This document shows positions 9,668 to 17,238 of a DNA stretch of 64,000 bases, piece after piece. Both the position numbers and the translations under genes were made by a program. The DNA is from an uncultured Lachnospiraceae bacterium. Its GTDB lineage: Bacteria > Bacillota > Clostridia > Lachnospirales > Lachnospiraceae. How positions within the stretch are numbered: the stretch's first letter is position 1; each line of letters starts with the position of its first letter. The DNA lies in assembly GCA_947178145.1 (NCBI GenBank), contig CAMWXE010000011.1, positions 1 to 64,000 on the forward strand, given 5' to 3'. The notes under the pieces were generated by a model that saw only the letters and a program-made list of their open reading frames with translations, was not told where the DNA came from and made no database searches.

Positions 9668-11485
9668 ATGAACAACCAAAAAAACAAAGCGGAAAGCTAT
9701 GAAAGCCGCAGCGATGTTCCAAAAGAGTATACCTGGGCGGTGGAGGACCTCTACGCCAGCGATGAGGACTGGAAAAAAGATTTGGAGAAAATAAGGGGAA
9801 TGGTTCCGCAGATTGAGGCCTTTCAGGGAACGCTCGGCGTGCATGCGGACAATCTGCTCGCCTTCTTAAAGCTTCAGGATGAACTCTTTGTGCTGATTGA
9901 CCATTTTGCAAATTACTCGCTGCGAAAGGCAGACGAGGATACGAAAAATACAACTTATCAGGGCTATAAAGATCAGACGACAGGCGTATATGTAACCATC
10001 ACCTCCGCACTATCTTTTGCAGAGCCTGAAATTCTCGAGATTCCAGAGACTGTCTTGAATGAATTTTACGAAAAACAGCCTGACCTTCTCCCGTACAGGA
10101 GATATTTAAACGATATTCTTCGGAAGAAAGCGCATATTTTGAGCGATGCAGAAGAAAAGATACTGGCTGCGGCAGGCGACCTTGCACAGTCACCCGATGA
10201 CATCTTCACACTTCTCAATGACGCGGATATGACCTATGATTCCGTGACAGACATCGAAGGCAATCGTCTCCCTGTAACCCATGCAAGCTTCCTCCCGCTC
10301 ATGCACAATTATGACAGGAATGTCAGAAAAGACGCATTTGAGTCCCTGTACAGAACCTATGCGGAGCACAAGAACACCTCCGCTGCAATCCTTTCTGCAC
10401 AGATGAAGCAGCTCAACTTTTTTGCCAGAATGCGCAAGTACAGCAGCCCTTTGGAAGCCGCCCTCGACAGCAACAATGTAGACCCACAAGTATACTATAA
10501 CCTGATCGACGCAGTCCATGAAAATATGGATGCCATGTACAAGTATGTGCGTCTTCGGAAAAAACTGTTAAAAGTGGACGAACTCCACATGTATGATTTG
10601 TATGTGCCAATCGTGTCAAACGCAGAGCGGGACATTCCGTTTGCAGAGGCAAAAGCAAATATCCGCGAAGCGCTCTCTGTTCTCGGCGAAGACTATGTGG
10701 CACTTCTCGACGAAGGCTTTCACAACCGCTGGATTGATATCTATGAAAACGCTGGTAAGCGCAGTGGTGCGTACTCAAGCGGATGCCGCGTCCACCCCTA
10801 TGTGCTGTTAAACTACAAGAACAATCTCGACAGCGAATTTACGACAGCTCATGAGATGGGCCATGCGCTACACTCCTACCTCTCAAACAAAAACCAGCCT
10901 GTCGTGAACGCTGAGTATGTGATCTTTGTGGCTGAGGTGGCCTCCACATGCAATGAAGCGCTGCTGATGCAGTATCTCCTGAAGAAGACGACGGACAAAA
11001 AAGAAAGAGCTTATCTGATCAACTACTTCTTAGAGCAATTCCGGACGACGCTCTACCGCCAGACAATGTTTGCAGAGTTTGAGCTGAAAATGAGCCAGAT
11101 GATTCAAAACGGGGAAAGCATCAACTCCGAGACTGCATGCAAGGTTTACCATGACCTGATTGACCTGTACTTTGGAAAAGATATCGTGCACGACGCAAAG
11201 ATTGACCTGGAATGGGCACGTATCCCGCACTTTTTCTACAATTTCTATGTATACCAGTACGCTACAGGATTCTCTGCCGCGATCGCGCTCTCGCAGAAAA
11301 TACTGAGTGAAGGGGAACCTGCCGTAAAAGCTTACAAGGAGAATTTCCTGAGTGCAGGATGCTCCAAGGACCCTGTGTCCATCTTAAAAGATGCCGGCGT
11401 CGACATGTCGACGAAGAAGCCTGTCGAGGAAGCCTTGAAATTGTTTGACAGCCTGATCGATGAGATGGCTGAGCTGATGCGGTAA
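9668..11485 (+). CDS. pepF: Oligoendopeptidase F
   Basis: This is a 605-residue cytoplasmic M3-family zinc metallopeptidase that cuts medium-size peptides. The metal site is TAHEMGHALHS around residue 395 (HExxH), with a downstream glutamate in the VASTCNEALL segment supplying the third ligand. The length matches PepF (about 600). AAAAGGAG lies eight bases before the ATG. It stands alone: addB is divergent on the left with a 178-base intergenic region in which I find no convincing promoter pair, and a stable hairpin follows at 11532. Confidence 0.96.
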   Translation: MNNQKNKAESYESRSDVPKEYTWAVEDLYASDEDWKKDLEKIRGMVPQIEAFQGTLGVHADNLLAFLKLQDELFVLIDHFANYSLRKADEDTKNTTYQGYKDQTTGVYVTITSALSFAEPEILEIPETVLNEFYEKQPDLLPYRRYLNDILRKKAHILSDAEEKILAAAGDLAQSPDDIFTLLNDADMTYDSVTDIEGNRLPVTHASFLPLMHNYDRNVRKDAFESLYRTYAEHKNTSAAILSAQMKQLNFFARMRKYSSPLEAALDSNNVDPQVYYNLIDAVHENMDAMYKYVRLRKKLLKVDELHMYDLYVPIVSNAERDIPFAEAKANIREALSVLGEDYVALLDEGFHNRWIDIYENAGKRSGAYSSGCRVHPYVLLNYKNNLDSEFTTAHEMGHALHSYLSNKNQPVVNAEYVIFVAEVASTCNEALLMQYLLKKTTDKKERAYLINYFLEQFRTTLYRQTMFAEFELKMSQMIQNGESINSETACKVYHDLIDLYFGKDIVHDAKIDLEWARIPHFFYNFYVYQYATGFSAAIALSQKILSEGEPAVKAYKENFLSAGCSKDPVSILKDAGVDMSTKKPVEEALKLFDSLIDEMAELMR

Positions 11486-11531
11486 TCCATTTTCCGGTTT
11501 GTCCGCAAAGATGACTGCATCTTTATACAGC

Positions 11532-11557
11532 GAGCAGGGGAATCAATTCCCCTGCTC
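11532..11557. terminator. Perfect 12-bp stem hairpin between pepF and the next gene
   Basis: GAGCAGGGGAAT and ATTCCCCTGCTC pair perfectly around a two-base loop. There is no clear T-run on either side, so it may be a weak or bidirectional terminator or an mRNA-stabilising hairpin for the two convergent genes. Confidence 0.55.
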
Positions 11558-11571
11558 AATATCTGTGTGCC

Positions 11572-11910
11572 TTATGAAATTCGATACACATTCACCACCC
11601 TGATATACCACGGATAATCCTTGACAATCCCCAGATGGGCTTTGAGCTGGTCGTGTAGTATATTTATCTGCGCAGCTGTGACAATGATCCCGGCGTCGGA
11701 GCTATCGAGCTTTAATTCCAGTGTATTGTAGCTGCTTCCCAGCCGCATGACTCCCTGATCGACTAAAATACTGAAATCGAGCACCTCTCCCCTTCTGTTT
11801 CTGGACACGGTACCGCCTACGCCAAACAGACTGACCAGCTTATTGTAAAACTCTGTTCTGTCATCTACCTTGAAGCCAAGATCAAAACAAATAATATGTT
11901 CACGCGTCAT
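11572..11910 (-). CDS. Conserved hypothetical protein, 112 residues
   Basis: I do not recognise a characterised family. The protein starts MTREHIICFDLGFKVDD, is soluble, rich in beta-strand pattern and short hydrophobic stretches, and has no signal peptide, membrane segment or cysteine cluster. AGAGGAGG lies seven bases before the ATG at 11910, deciding against the 20-codon longer reading whose extra part looks non-coding. It is convergent with pepF and is preceded by a 60-bp perfect inverted repeat at 11941-12000. Its function is unknown. Confidence 0.7.
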   Translation of the reverse strand: MTREHIICFDLGFKVDDRTEFYNKLVSLFGVGGTVSRNRRGEVLDFSILVDQGVMRLGSSYNTLELKLDSSDAGIIVTAAQINILHDQLKAHLGIVKDYPWYIRVVNVYRIS

Positions 11911-11940
11911 AGAAAAACCTCCTCTTTTGTGAAGCTTACT

Positions 11941-12000
11941 TAAGGAACTGTAGAAAACACCCCCATGCATCCTGACCTGCCTGTTTTCTACAGTTCCTTA
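11941..12000. repeat. 60-bp palindromic element with 19-bp perfect arms
   Basis: The left arm 11941-11959 begins TAAGGAACTGTAG and the right arm 11982-12000 is its exact reverse complement; 22 bases separate them. The arm tips (AAGGAACTGT) equal the ends of the element at 61823-61976. There is no T-run. It may be a tiny non-autonomous element or a repeated structural motif of this genome. It lies between the unknown gene and the ABC-2 permease gene. Confidence 0.7.
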
Positions 12001-12042
12001 TCTACAGTATACACGCCGCACAAGCCAGGTTCAACCAAAAGA

Positions 12043-13245
12043 TTACGCGCGCAAAAAAACTTTTTTGATCGACAGCATCACCACAATGCTGATTGCAATA
12101 TACACAATCACCGTCATTTGTACATAGGATATCACATGCGTTCCGACTGGATAACTCACATAAGAACCAAGCATGGTCTTTAAGTCAATTACTCTGATTG
12201 GAAACAAGTAATTGATATGGTTCCACAATCCGCTCTCCTTGCTCATAGGAAAAAATCCCGGCGCAATGAGTATAGTAAATCCGATTACCAGTGTCGCAAG
12301 AGAGGAGCGCAGTCCAGCCGAGCAGCAGAGCAGGATTAGCACAAGCGTAACGCTTATCAATATCAGCACGGCAAAATTTGCCACACAAGCCTGCGCCGCC
12401 GTGAGGTTGTATGGTATGACCGAATCCCACAGCTGAACTGGCAGCCCGGCACCGTCGAACCCTAAAAACACGCCGATTGCGCCAGCTCCCAGCAGGATTC
12501 CGACAGCCAGATATCCGACGGCAAAAAGAACAGAGACACCAATTTTTGTCCAAATAAGGCGATTCTTCCCATATTTTGTCGTAAGAAGCAGATAGACTGC
12601 CCCTGACTCGTGCTCCGATGAGAAGACAGAACTCACACAGATTGCGATGACAAAAACCAGATAAAACCCTGGGGCCGCCAAATCCCAAAGCATGTCCATG
12701 ATGTCCCTGTTTCCCCATCGAAACGGAATTGCGGTCTCCTCCGCCTTTTGAATCCAATACTCCTTTTCCATCTCCTTATAATTGCCAAAAGAAAAATCCA
12801 TGTTGAGAAAATCGGTAATCTTTTGCATGCGCTGCTCATAAAAATGCGCGCCCTCTGTCAAATCAATCTCATTCAACGCATCCCGGTCAATATGTTTTTC
12901 CCGCATATCCGTATAATTTTTTGCCACGACCATAAAAATATCTCCCATCGGCCGAATAATCTTCTCATATGCTTCATCGCTCTCCAAATCCAGTCCATAG
13001 CGCTGTATTTCCGTGACCAGCTGCGTAATATATTCCTCAGAAAGAATCTCAGTCTGTGATTCCACATGCTGTTGATTCCGGCGAACTGCGTCAATTCCCC
13101 CAATATAAGTCTGCGTCGCTTCGTCGTAAAAACTGGCACCCGAAATCCACACAGACACACAGATTCCTATCAGAACATACCCTAACACCATAGCAATCGC
13201 ATTGAGCCTGCGCTCAAATAGTTTCTTCCACTCAAACCGTATCAT
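12043..13245 (-). CDS. ABC-2 type transporter permease
   Basis: A 400-residue membrane protein: one N-terminal helix after FEWKKLFERR, a long extracytoplasmic loop (roughly residues 40-180) rich in charged helices, then a cluster of hydrophobic segments (AAPGFYLVFVIAICVSS, GVSVLFAVGYLAVGILLGA, VLILISVTLVLILLC, LATLVIGFTILIAPG and a C-terminal VIVYIAISIVVM). This layout is typical of ABC-2 permeases of peptide/antibiotic exporters. GGGAGGGAG precedes the ATG at 13245; the upstream GTG in frame contains that ribosome site and is rejected. It follows the ATPase gene at a 14-base distance, forming one exporter. Confidence 0.85.
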   Translation of the reverse strand: MIRFEWKKLFERRLNAIAMVLGYVLIGICVSVWISGASFYDEATQTYIGGIDAVRRNQQHVESQTEILSEEYITQLVTEIQRYGLDLESDEAYEKIIRPMGDIFMVVAKNYTDMREKHIDRDALNEIDLTEGAHFYEQRMQKITDFLNMDFSFGNYKEMEKEYWIQKAEETAIPFRWGNRDIMDMLWDLAAPGFYLVFVIAICVSSVFSSEHESGAVYLLLTTKYGKNRLIWTKIGVSVLFAVGYLAVGILLGAGAIGVFLGFDGAGLPVQLWDSVIPYNLTAAQACVANFAVLILISVTLVLILLCCSAGLRSSLATLVIGFTILIAPGFFPMSKESGLWNHINYLFPIRVIDLKTMLGSYVSYPVGTHVISYVQMTVIVYIAISIVVMLSIKKVFLRA

Positions 13246-13259
13246 GCGCTCCCTCCCTT

Positions 13260-14012
13260 TCACACGCTTTCTTCTTCCGAAAAATAGTACAAATACAATT
13301 TCTCCAGATTAAAATTTTCCTGTTCCCCAAGCTGCGTCACAGCTCGATAGTGTTCTCTCAAATCCGTTATTGTCCCCTGTGCAATAAACTGTCCCTGTTT
13401 CATCAGATAAATCCAGTCTGCAATCTCCTCCACATCCGATACAATATGGGTGGAGAGTATGACAATCCGCTCTTTTCCAAGCTCCGCAATCATATTCCGG
13501 AAACGCACGCGCTCCTTTGGGTCCAGTCCCGCTGTCGGCTCATCCAACACGAGAATTCCAGGGTCATTCAGCAATGCCTGCGCGATTCCGAGCCTCTGCC
13601 GCATACCGCCGGAAAAGGTTTTGATCTTATGGCGCATCTCGTTTGCAAGCCCTGCCTTTTGCAGCAAAAGCCTGCTCTGCCGCTTCGCATAACTTCGATC
13701 CAAACCCTTCAAAGAAGCGATGTAGAGCATAAACTCCATCGCCGTAAAATTGGGATAGTAGCCAAAATCCTGCGGCAGGTATCCGAGCAGATCGCGATAC
13801 CGCTCACCCATAGCGCCAATCTCCTCACCGTCGAGCTTAATCTCGCCGCTGTTGCTCACAAGTATCCCACAAATCATGCGCATCAACGTCGTTTTCCCCG
13901 CCCCGTTGGCTCCAAGCAGGCCGTATACCCCCTCTCTCAATGCAGCGCTCAGCCGATCCACTGCAATCTTATTTTTATATTGTTTTGTCACTCTGTCCAG
14001 TACCAACTCCAT
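13260..14012 (-). CDS. ABC transporter ATP-binding protein
   Basis: The 250-residue ATPase has Walker A (GANGAGKTT) near residue 37, the signature FSGGMRQRLG near 133, Walker B with VLDEPTAGLDP near 153, and the H-loop (STHI) near 188. The substrate group cannot be told, but similar ATPases work with ABC-2 permeases in export of peptides, antibiotics or lipids. It lies between a six-helix membrane protein and the permease in an operon led by an ECF sigma factor, with an RBS (GGAGGG) seven bases before the start. Confidence 0.92.
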   Translation of the reverse strand: MELVLDRVTKQYKNKIAVDRLSAALREGVYGLLGANGAGKTTLMRMICGILVSNSGEIKLDGEEIGAMGERYRDLLGYLPQDFGYYPNFTAMEFMLYIASLKGLDRSYAKRQSRLLLQKAGLANEMRHKIKTFSGGMRQRLGIAQALLNDPGILVLDEPTAGLDPKERVRFRNMIAELGKERIVILSTHIVSDVEEIADWIYLMKQGQFIAQGTITDLREHYRAVTQLGEQENFNLEKLYLYYFSEEESV

Positions 14013-14024
14013 CTGATATCCCTC

Positions 14025-14828
14025 CTAAAATTTAGCGATCTGTTCAAAACAGACTAATTTTCTGCGCAGGCAGTCAAACTGCCATCCCGCAAACAAAATA
14101 CTCACAGCGCACAATATGCACCACACCATGAAATAATCCGAATGAAACCAGCAAAAATATTTCGTGTTTCCGGCAATCGTGAACATAGCCATCAACACAT
14201 ACACACCAATGCCTGCACTCCTCAGCCGCTCTCCATGACAATGCTGCATCAGCTTCATCAGAATGCCTGTCATGAGAATCATAGGGGTAAACCCATACAC
14301 AAACAGGGTTCCTATACCAGAATCCAATTTCGCGCGGATACTGACAAGCATGACTGCCAGAAGAATACAGTGGAACTCACTCAGCACCATCATGCGCACA
14401 AGCACGACATTCTGCAATGAGTACTTTGTGGCGTACTCGATCTCAAGCATACTGCGCTGGTACACCTTTGTGATTTCCTCCACCGTGATCAGTGCCAGAA
14501 GCGGCGGCAGCAATGAGATCAGCATCAGAATTCCATTTTCACTTTCCTGAGCGCTTATATAGGGTATGCCATGGCGCATCAGATACCAGAACAGTCCCCC
14601 CCACACCACCTGCCAGACCAGACAGTATCTTCCCAGATAACCTATCTGTTCCAGCACGAAATTCCAGCGTTTCCCTCTTGTCCGCGGCAATGGACTTATC
14701 TGCATAAGCGCCTTGATCCGTTCCTCCTTTTTCCCGGATTCTTTCATTTCTGTCGCAAACTTTACACATTCTGCGGCATACTGCCTCATTTTTGCCTCAG
14801 TTCTTCTCTCGTTTTCGTTTGGTGCCAT
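14025..14828 (-). CDS. Six-helix membrane protein of the ECF/ABC operon
   Basis: This 267-residue protein is of unknown function. A charged N-terminal domain of about 70 residues (many Glu, Lys and Arg) precedes roughly six hydrophobic segments, ending with a cytoplasmic LVCFEQIAKF tail. It overlaps the sigma-factor gene by 32 bases and is followed by the ATPase gene after 12 bases. The position between an ECF sigma factor and an exporter suggests either an anti-sigma/sensor role or an accessory transporter subunit. No anti-sigma zinc motif (H-x3-C-x2-C) is visible, so the role is inference only. Confidence 0.7.
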   Translation of the reverse strand: MAPNENERRTEAKMRQYAAECVKFATEMKESGKKEERIKALMQISPLPRTRGKRWNFVLEQIGYLGRYCLVWQVVWGGLFWYLMRHGIPYISAQESENGILMLISLLPPLLALITVEEITKVYQRSMLEIEYATKYSLQNVVLVRMMVLSEFHCILLAVMLVSIRAKLDSGIGTLFVYGFTPMILMTGILMKLMQHCHGERLRSAGIGVYVLMAMFTIAGNTKYFCWFHSDYFMVWCILCAVSILFAGWQFDCLRRKLVCFEQIAKF

Positions 14829-15279
14829 AAGTACCTCCTTCCATTTCCGACAATTGCTCCACTCCTTTCTTTACCCTGTATTTTGCCATGGAGAGACTGA
14901 TTTTCAGGATGGAAGCAATATCTACATATTTTAAGTTCTGAAAATATCGCAACATGACTGCCTCCCGCAATTCTTCCGGCAGGGCAGAAACCATCTGCCG
15001 TATTACCACCAATTCCTCGAGACATTCTCCTGTTCCCTGTTCGGGAAGCTCGTCCATGGGAACCGGCACCTTTTTCCTGTAAAAATCTTTGCACTTATTA
15101 CCCGCTATCGTATAAAGATAATTTTTTGCCTTGCCAATGTGACGGTACTCTTCATAATGCTCGATAAAACTCACAAATGTATCCTGACATAAATCTTCCG
15201 CCACTGTCCGGCTCCCCACGTGATGATAGCAGTACAGAAAAATCTCATCGTAATACTTTCTGATCATTCTCTCAAGCAT
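14797..15279 (-). CDS. ECF-type RNA polymerase sigma factor
   Basis: A 160-residue sigma-70 family protein. Region 2 is seen in EDLCQDTFVSFIEHY and the segment KAKNYLYTIAGNKCKDFYRK. Region 4 begins LPEELREAVMLRYFQNLKY and ends in a helix-turn-helix (DIASILKISLSMAKYRVKKG). It heads an operon with a membrane protein and an ABC exporter, a common arrangement in which the sigma factor controls its own transporter. A candidate promoter sits at 15366-15395. It may respond to antimicrobial peptides or envelope stress, which is inference from this gene order only. Confidence 0.9.
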   Translation of the reverse strand: MLERMIRKYYDEIFLYCYHHVGSRTVAEDLCQDTFVSFIEHYEEYRHIGKAKNYLYTIAGNKCKDFYRKKVPVPMDELPEQGTGECLEELVVIRQMVSALPEELREAVMLRYFQNLKYVDIASILKISLSMAKYRVKKGVEQLSEMEGGTYGTKRKREKN

Positions 15280-15365
15280 GGATCATCCCCCGTTCCTGTC
15301 ATCAGCCGCAAATCTGCTGTGTGAAACATCTTTTGCATACGTATTTTGCGCCCCCTTATACTCTA

Positions 15366-15395
15366 TATAACGGCTGACTCCCCAAAAAAGTTCAA
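15366..15395 (-). promoter_or_regulatory. Candidate promoter of the ECF operon
   Basis: On the minus strand TTGAAC (15390-15395) is followed after 17 bases by CGTTATA (15366-15372). The TGAAC-plus-T-run followed by a CGT-containing -10 resembles extracytoplasmic-function promoters, so the operon may be autoregulated. Confidence 0.45.
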
Positions 15396-15402
15396 TCGCA
15401 AC

Positions 15403-15433
15403 AAAAAAACTGCCTGTTAAAAAGCAGTTTTTT
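15403..15433 (-). terminator. Rho-independent terminator after nagB
   Basis: AAAAAACTGC and GCAGTTTTTT pair around a ten-base loop, with seven Ts following on the minus strand. It closes the nagB transcript 14 bases past its stop and separates it from the ECF operon. Confidence 0.85.
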
Positions 15434-15447
15434 GTCTCATTCCGTTT

Positions 15448-16188
15448 TCAATTTCTTTTCGACGTCAATTCCCCAGCCGCATCCTGATCTGCCACAACCG
15501 TCACATCGGCGTGCAGCTGCAGTATGGAACCCGGTACCCTTGGACTGATTGGTCCATACATCACCTGTTTCAGGATTCCTGCTTTTTCTGCGCCACTCAC
15601 CACGAGCAATATCTTCTCTGCCTGAAAAATCGTTCCGATCCCCATTGTGTATGCTTTTCGAGGCACATCCTCCGCTTTATCAAAAAAGCGCTTGTTTGCC
15701 TCGATCGTCTTCTCTGCCAGATCAACCAGATGCACATCCTTCACAAAGGCATCTGACGGCTCGTTAAATCCGATATGTCCGTTGTGCCCCAGGCCCAGAA
15801 GCTGAATGTCAATTCCGCCCAGGAGCTCTATCAGATTTTGATACCGCTCACACTCCCTGTCGGTATCCTGATTCATTCCATCTGGTAAAAACTGCCTTCC
15901 CTTTGGCAGATTCACCTTGGAAAATAAGTGCTCTGCCATAAAATAGTGGTAGCTCTGCGCATTGTCCGGTGCAAGACCATAGTACTCGTCCAGGTTGACT
16001 GTGGTAATCTGGGAAAAATCCAGATCCTCGTGCTGGCACCATGTTGCCAGCTGTTCGTATATGCCGATTGGCGTTGATCCGGTCGCCAGTCCAAGAACAC
16101 TCTTTGGCTTTAACGTGATCTGCGCCGCTATAATACTTGCTGCCTTCCGACACATATCGCTATAATGATCTGCTATTAGTAATCTCAT
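15448..16188 (-). CDS. nagB: Glucosamine-6-phosphate deaminase
   Basis: NagB converts glucosamine-6-P to fructose-6-P and ammonia. The product is 246 residues, typical for the family. Motifs are GLATGSTPIGIY near residue 33 (phosphate binding), NLDEYYGL near 68 with the catalytic Asp, and LGLGHNGHIGFNEP near 130 with the acid/base His and Glu. AAAGGAG sits just before the ATG at 16188; the frame stays open for 98 codons upstream, but that part lies inside the ROK gene. It is 17 bases behind the ROK kinase gene and ends the glycan locus, where it would process GlcNAc-derived amino sugar. A deacetylase (NagA) is not in this window. Confidence 0.95.
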   Translation of the reverse strand: MRLLIADHYSDMCRKAASIIAAQITLKPKSVLGLATGSTPIGIYEQLATWCQHEDLDFSQITTVNLDEYYGLAPDNAQSYHYFMAEHLFSKVNLPKGRQFLPDGMNQDTDRECERYQNLIELLGGIDIQLLGLGHNGHIGFNEPSDAFVKDVHLVDLAEKTIEANKRFFDKAEDVPRKAYTMGIGTIFQAEKILLVVSGAEKAGILKQVMYGPISPRVPGSILQLHADVTVVADQDAAGELTSKRN

Positions 16189-16205
16189 TTGTTCTCCTTT
16201 TTCAT

Positions 16206-17183
16206 TCACTCTGATGCGCTGCTGTGCTGGTAGACCAGTCCGGCAGCCCCAATCAGGCCCGCAAGATTTCCATTTTCTGCGATGACCACTCTGGGAATAT
16301 ATGTGACTGTATTTCCAAAGCAGTTCTCCTGCAGATACTGGTTGAGCGGATCTGTCAGCTTTTCTCCCTGCGCGCACACGCCGCCGCCAAGCACGATGAC
16401 ATCCGGCCGAAAAATATTGGCAAGGTCCGCAATACCGTCTGCCAGATAGCCAATATAATTCTCTACAAGCGTCTTCCCACATCTGTCGCCGGCCTCTGCC
16501 GCATCGAACGGTATTTTGGCGTTCATAGCCTCCAAGTCATGCCCGCACAGCTCCCATAGGATGGAATCCGGATGCTGTCTGGCCATCTTCTTTGCATCAT
16601 CAATCAGCGCTGTTGCGGAGGCGTATGCTTCCAGACAGTCATATCTGCCGCAGGTGCATCTGCGTCTCTCAGAACCACATTTGATGTGTCCAAGCTCTGC
16701 GCCGCCAGTATGACCGCCCTCAAATATCCTTCCATTGAGAACAATACCGCCGCCGACTCCTGTACCCAGTGTCAAAAACACTGCATTCTGGTATCCTTTT
16801 CCCGCTCCTTTGAGCACTTCGCCGAGCGTCGCGCAGTTGGCATCATTCTGGACAAAGACCGGAACTGGCAGATATTGTTTCAGCACATCTGCGAGCGGAA
16901 CATGATCCCACTCAATATTATTAGAATATAATACAATTCCATTTTCGCTGTCGATAATTCCAGGGCTGCCCACACCAACTCCCAGGCAGTCCGCCACTAT
17001 ATAACCATTTTCCTCCAGAAGTGCCGCTGCGGTTCTTCCCATATCCGCAATCACCTGCTCATAAGGTCTTTGGGCATTTGTCGGTATCGATGTCTGCGCC
17101 AGCACTTCACAGGACGCGTCTACCAGCCCGATCTTCACCGCGGTTCCTCCAAGGTCAATCCCTACCGCTATCTTGTCTGACAT
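16206..17183 (-). CDS. ROK-family sugar kinase (glucokinase or GlcNAc/mannose kinase)
   Basis: The 325-residue kinase has the N-terminal phosphate motif GIDLGGTAVKIG, a central TLGTGVGGGIVLNG, the ROK signature HTGGAELGHIKC, and the zinc site C-x-C-G-x3-C-L-E (CTCGRYDCLEA). No helix-turn-helix is present, so it is an enzyme and not a NagC-type repressor. GGAGG lies seven bases before the ATG at 17183. In this locus it sits between GH85 and nagB, which makes N-acetylglucosamine or mannose likely substrates, although most annotators would call it glucokinase. The stereospecificity cannot be decided from motifs. Confidence 0.9.
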   Translation of the reverse strand: MSDKIAVGIDLGGTAVKIGLVDASCEVLAQTSIPTNAQRPYEQVIADMGRTAAALLEENGYIVADCLGVGVGSPGIIDSENGIVLYSNNIEWDHVPLADVLKQYLPVPVFVQNDANCATLGEVLKGAGKGYQNAVFLTLGTGVGGGIVLNGRIFEGGHTGGAELGHIKCGSERRRCTCGRYDCLEAYASATALIDDAKKMARQHPDSILWELCGHDLEAMNAKIPFDAAEAGDRCGKTLVENYIGYLADGIADLANIFRPDVIVLGGGVCAQGEKLTDPLNQYLQENCFGNTVTYIPRVVIAENGNLAGLIGAAGLVYQHSSASE

Positions 17184-17238
17184 CGTTTTTCCTCCAAACT
17201 GCCGGCGGTCCGAAAACCCGGACGCCGGCAAACTACTT

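Noticed and set aside
15448..16482. The longer 344-codon frame of nagB.
   Set aside because: The first 98 codons overlap the ROK gene in another frame; the ATG at 16188 has a clear ribosome site and gives the usual NagB length.
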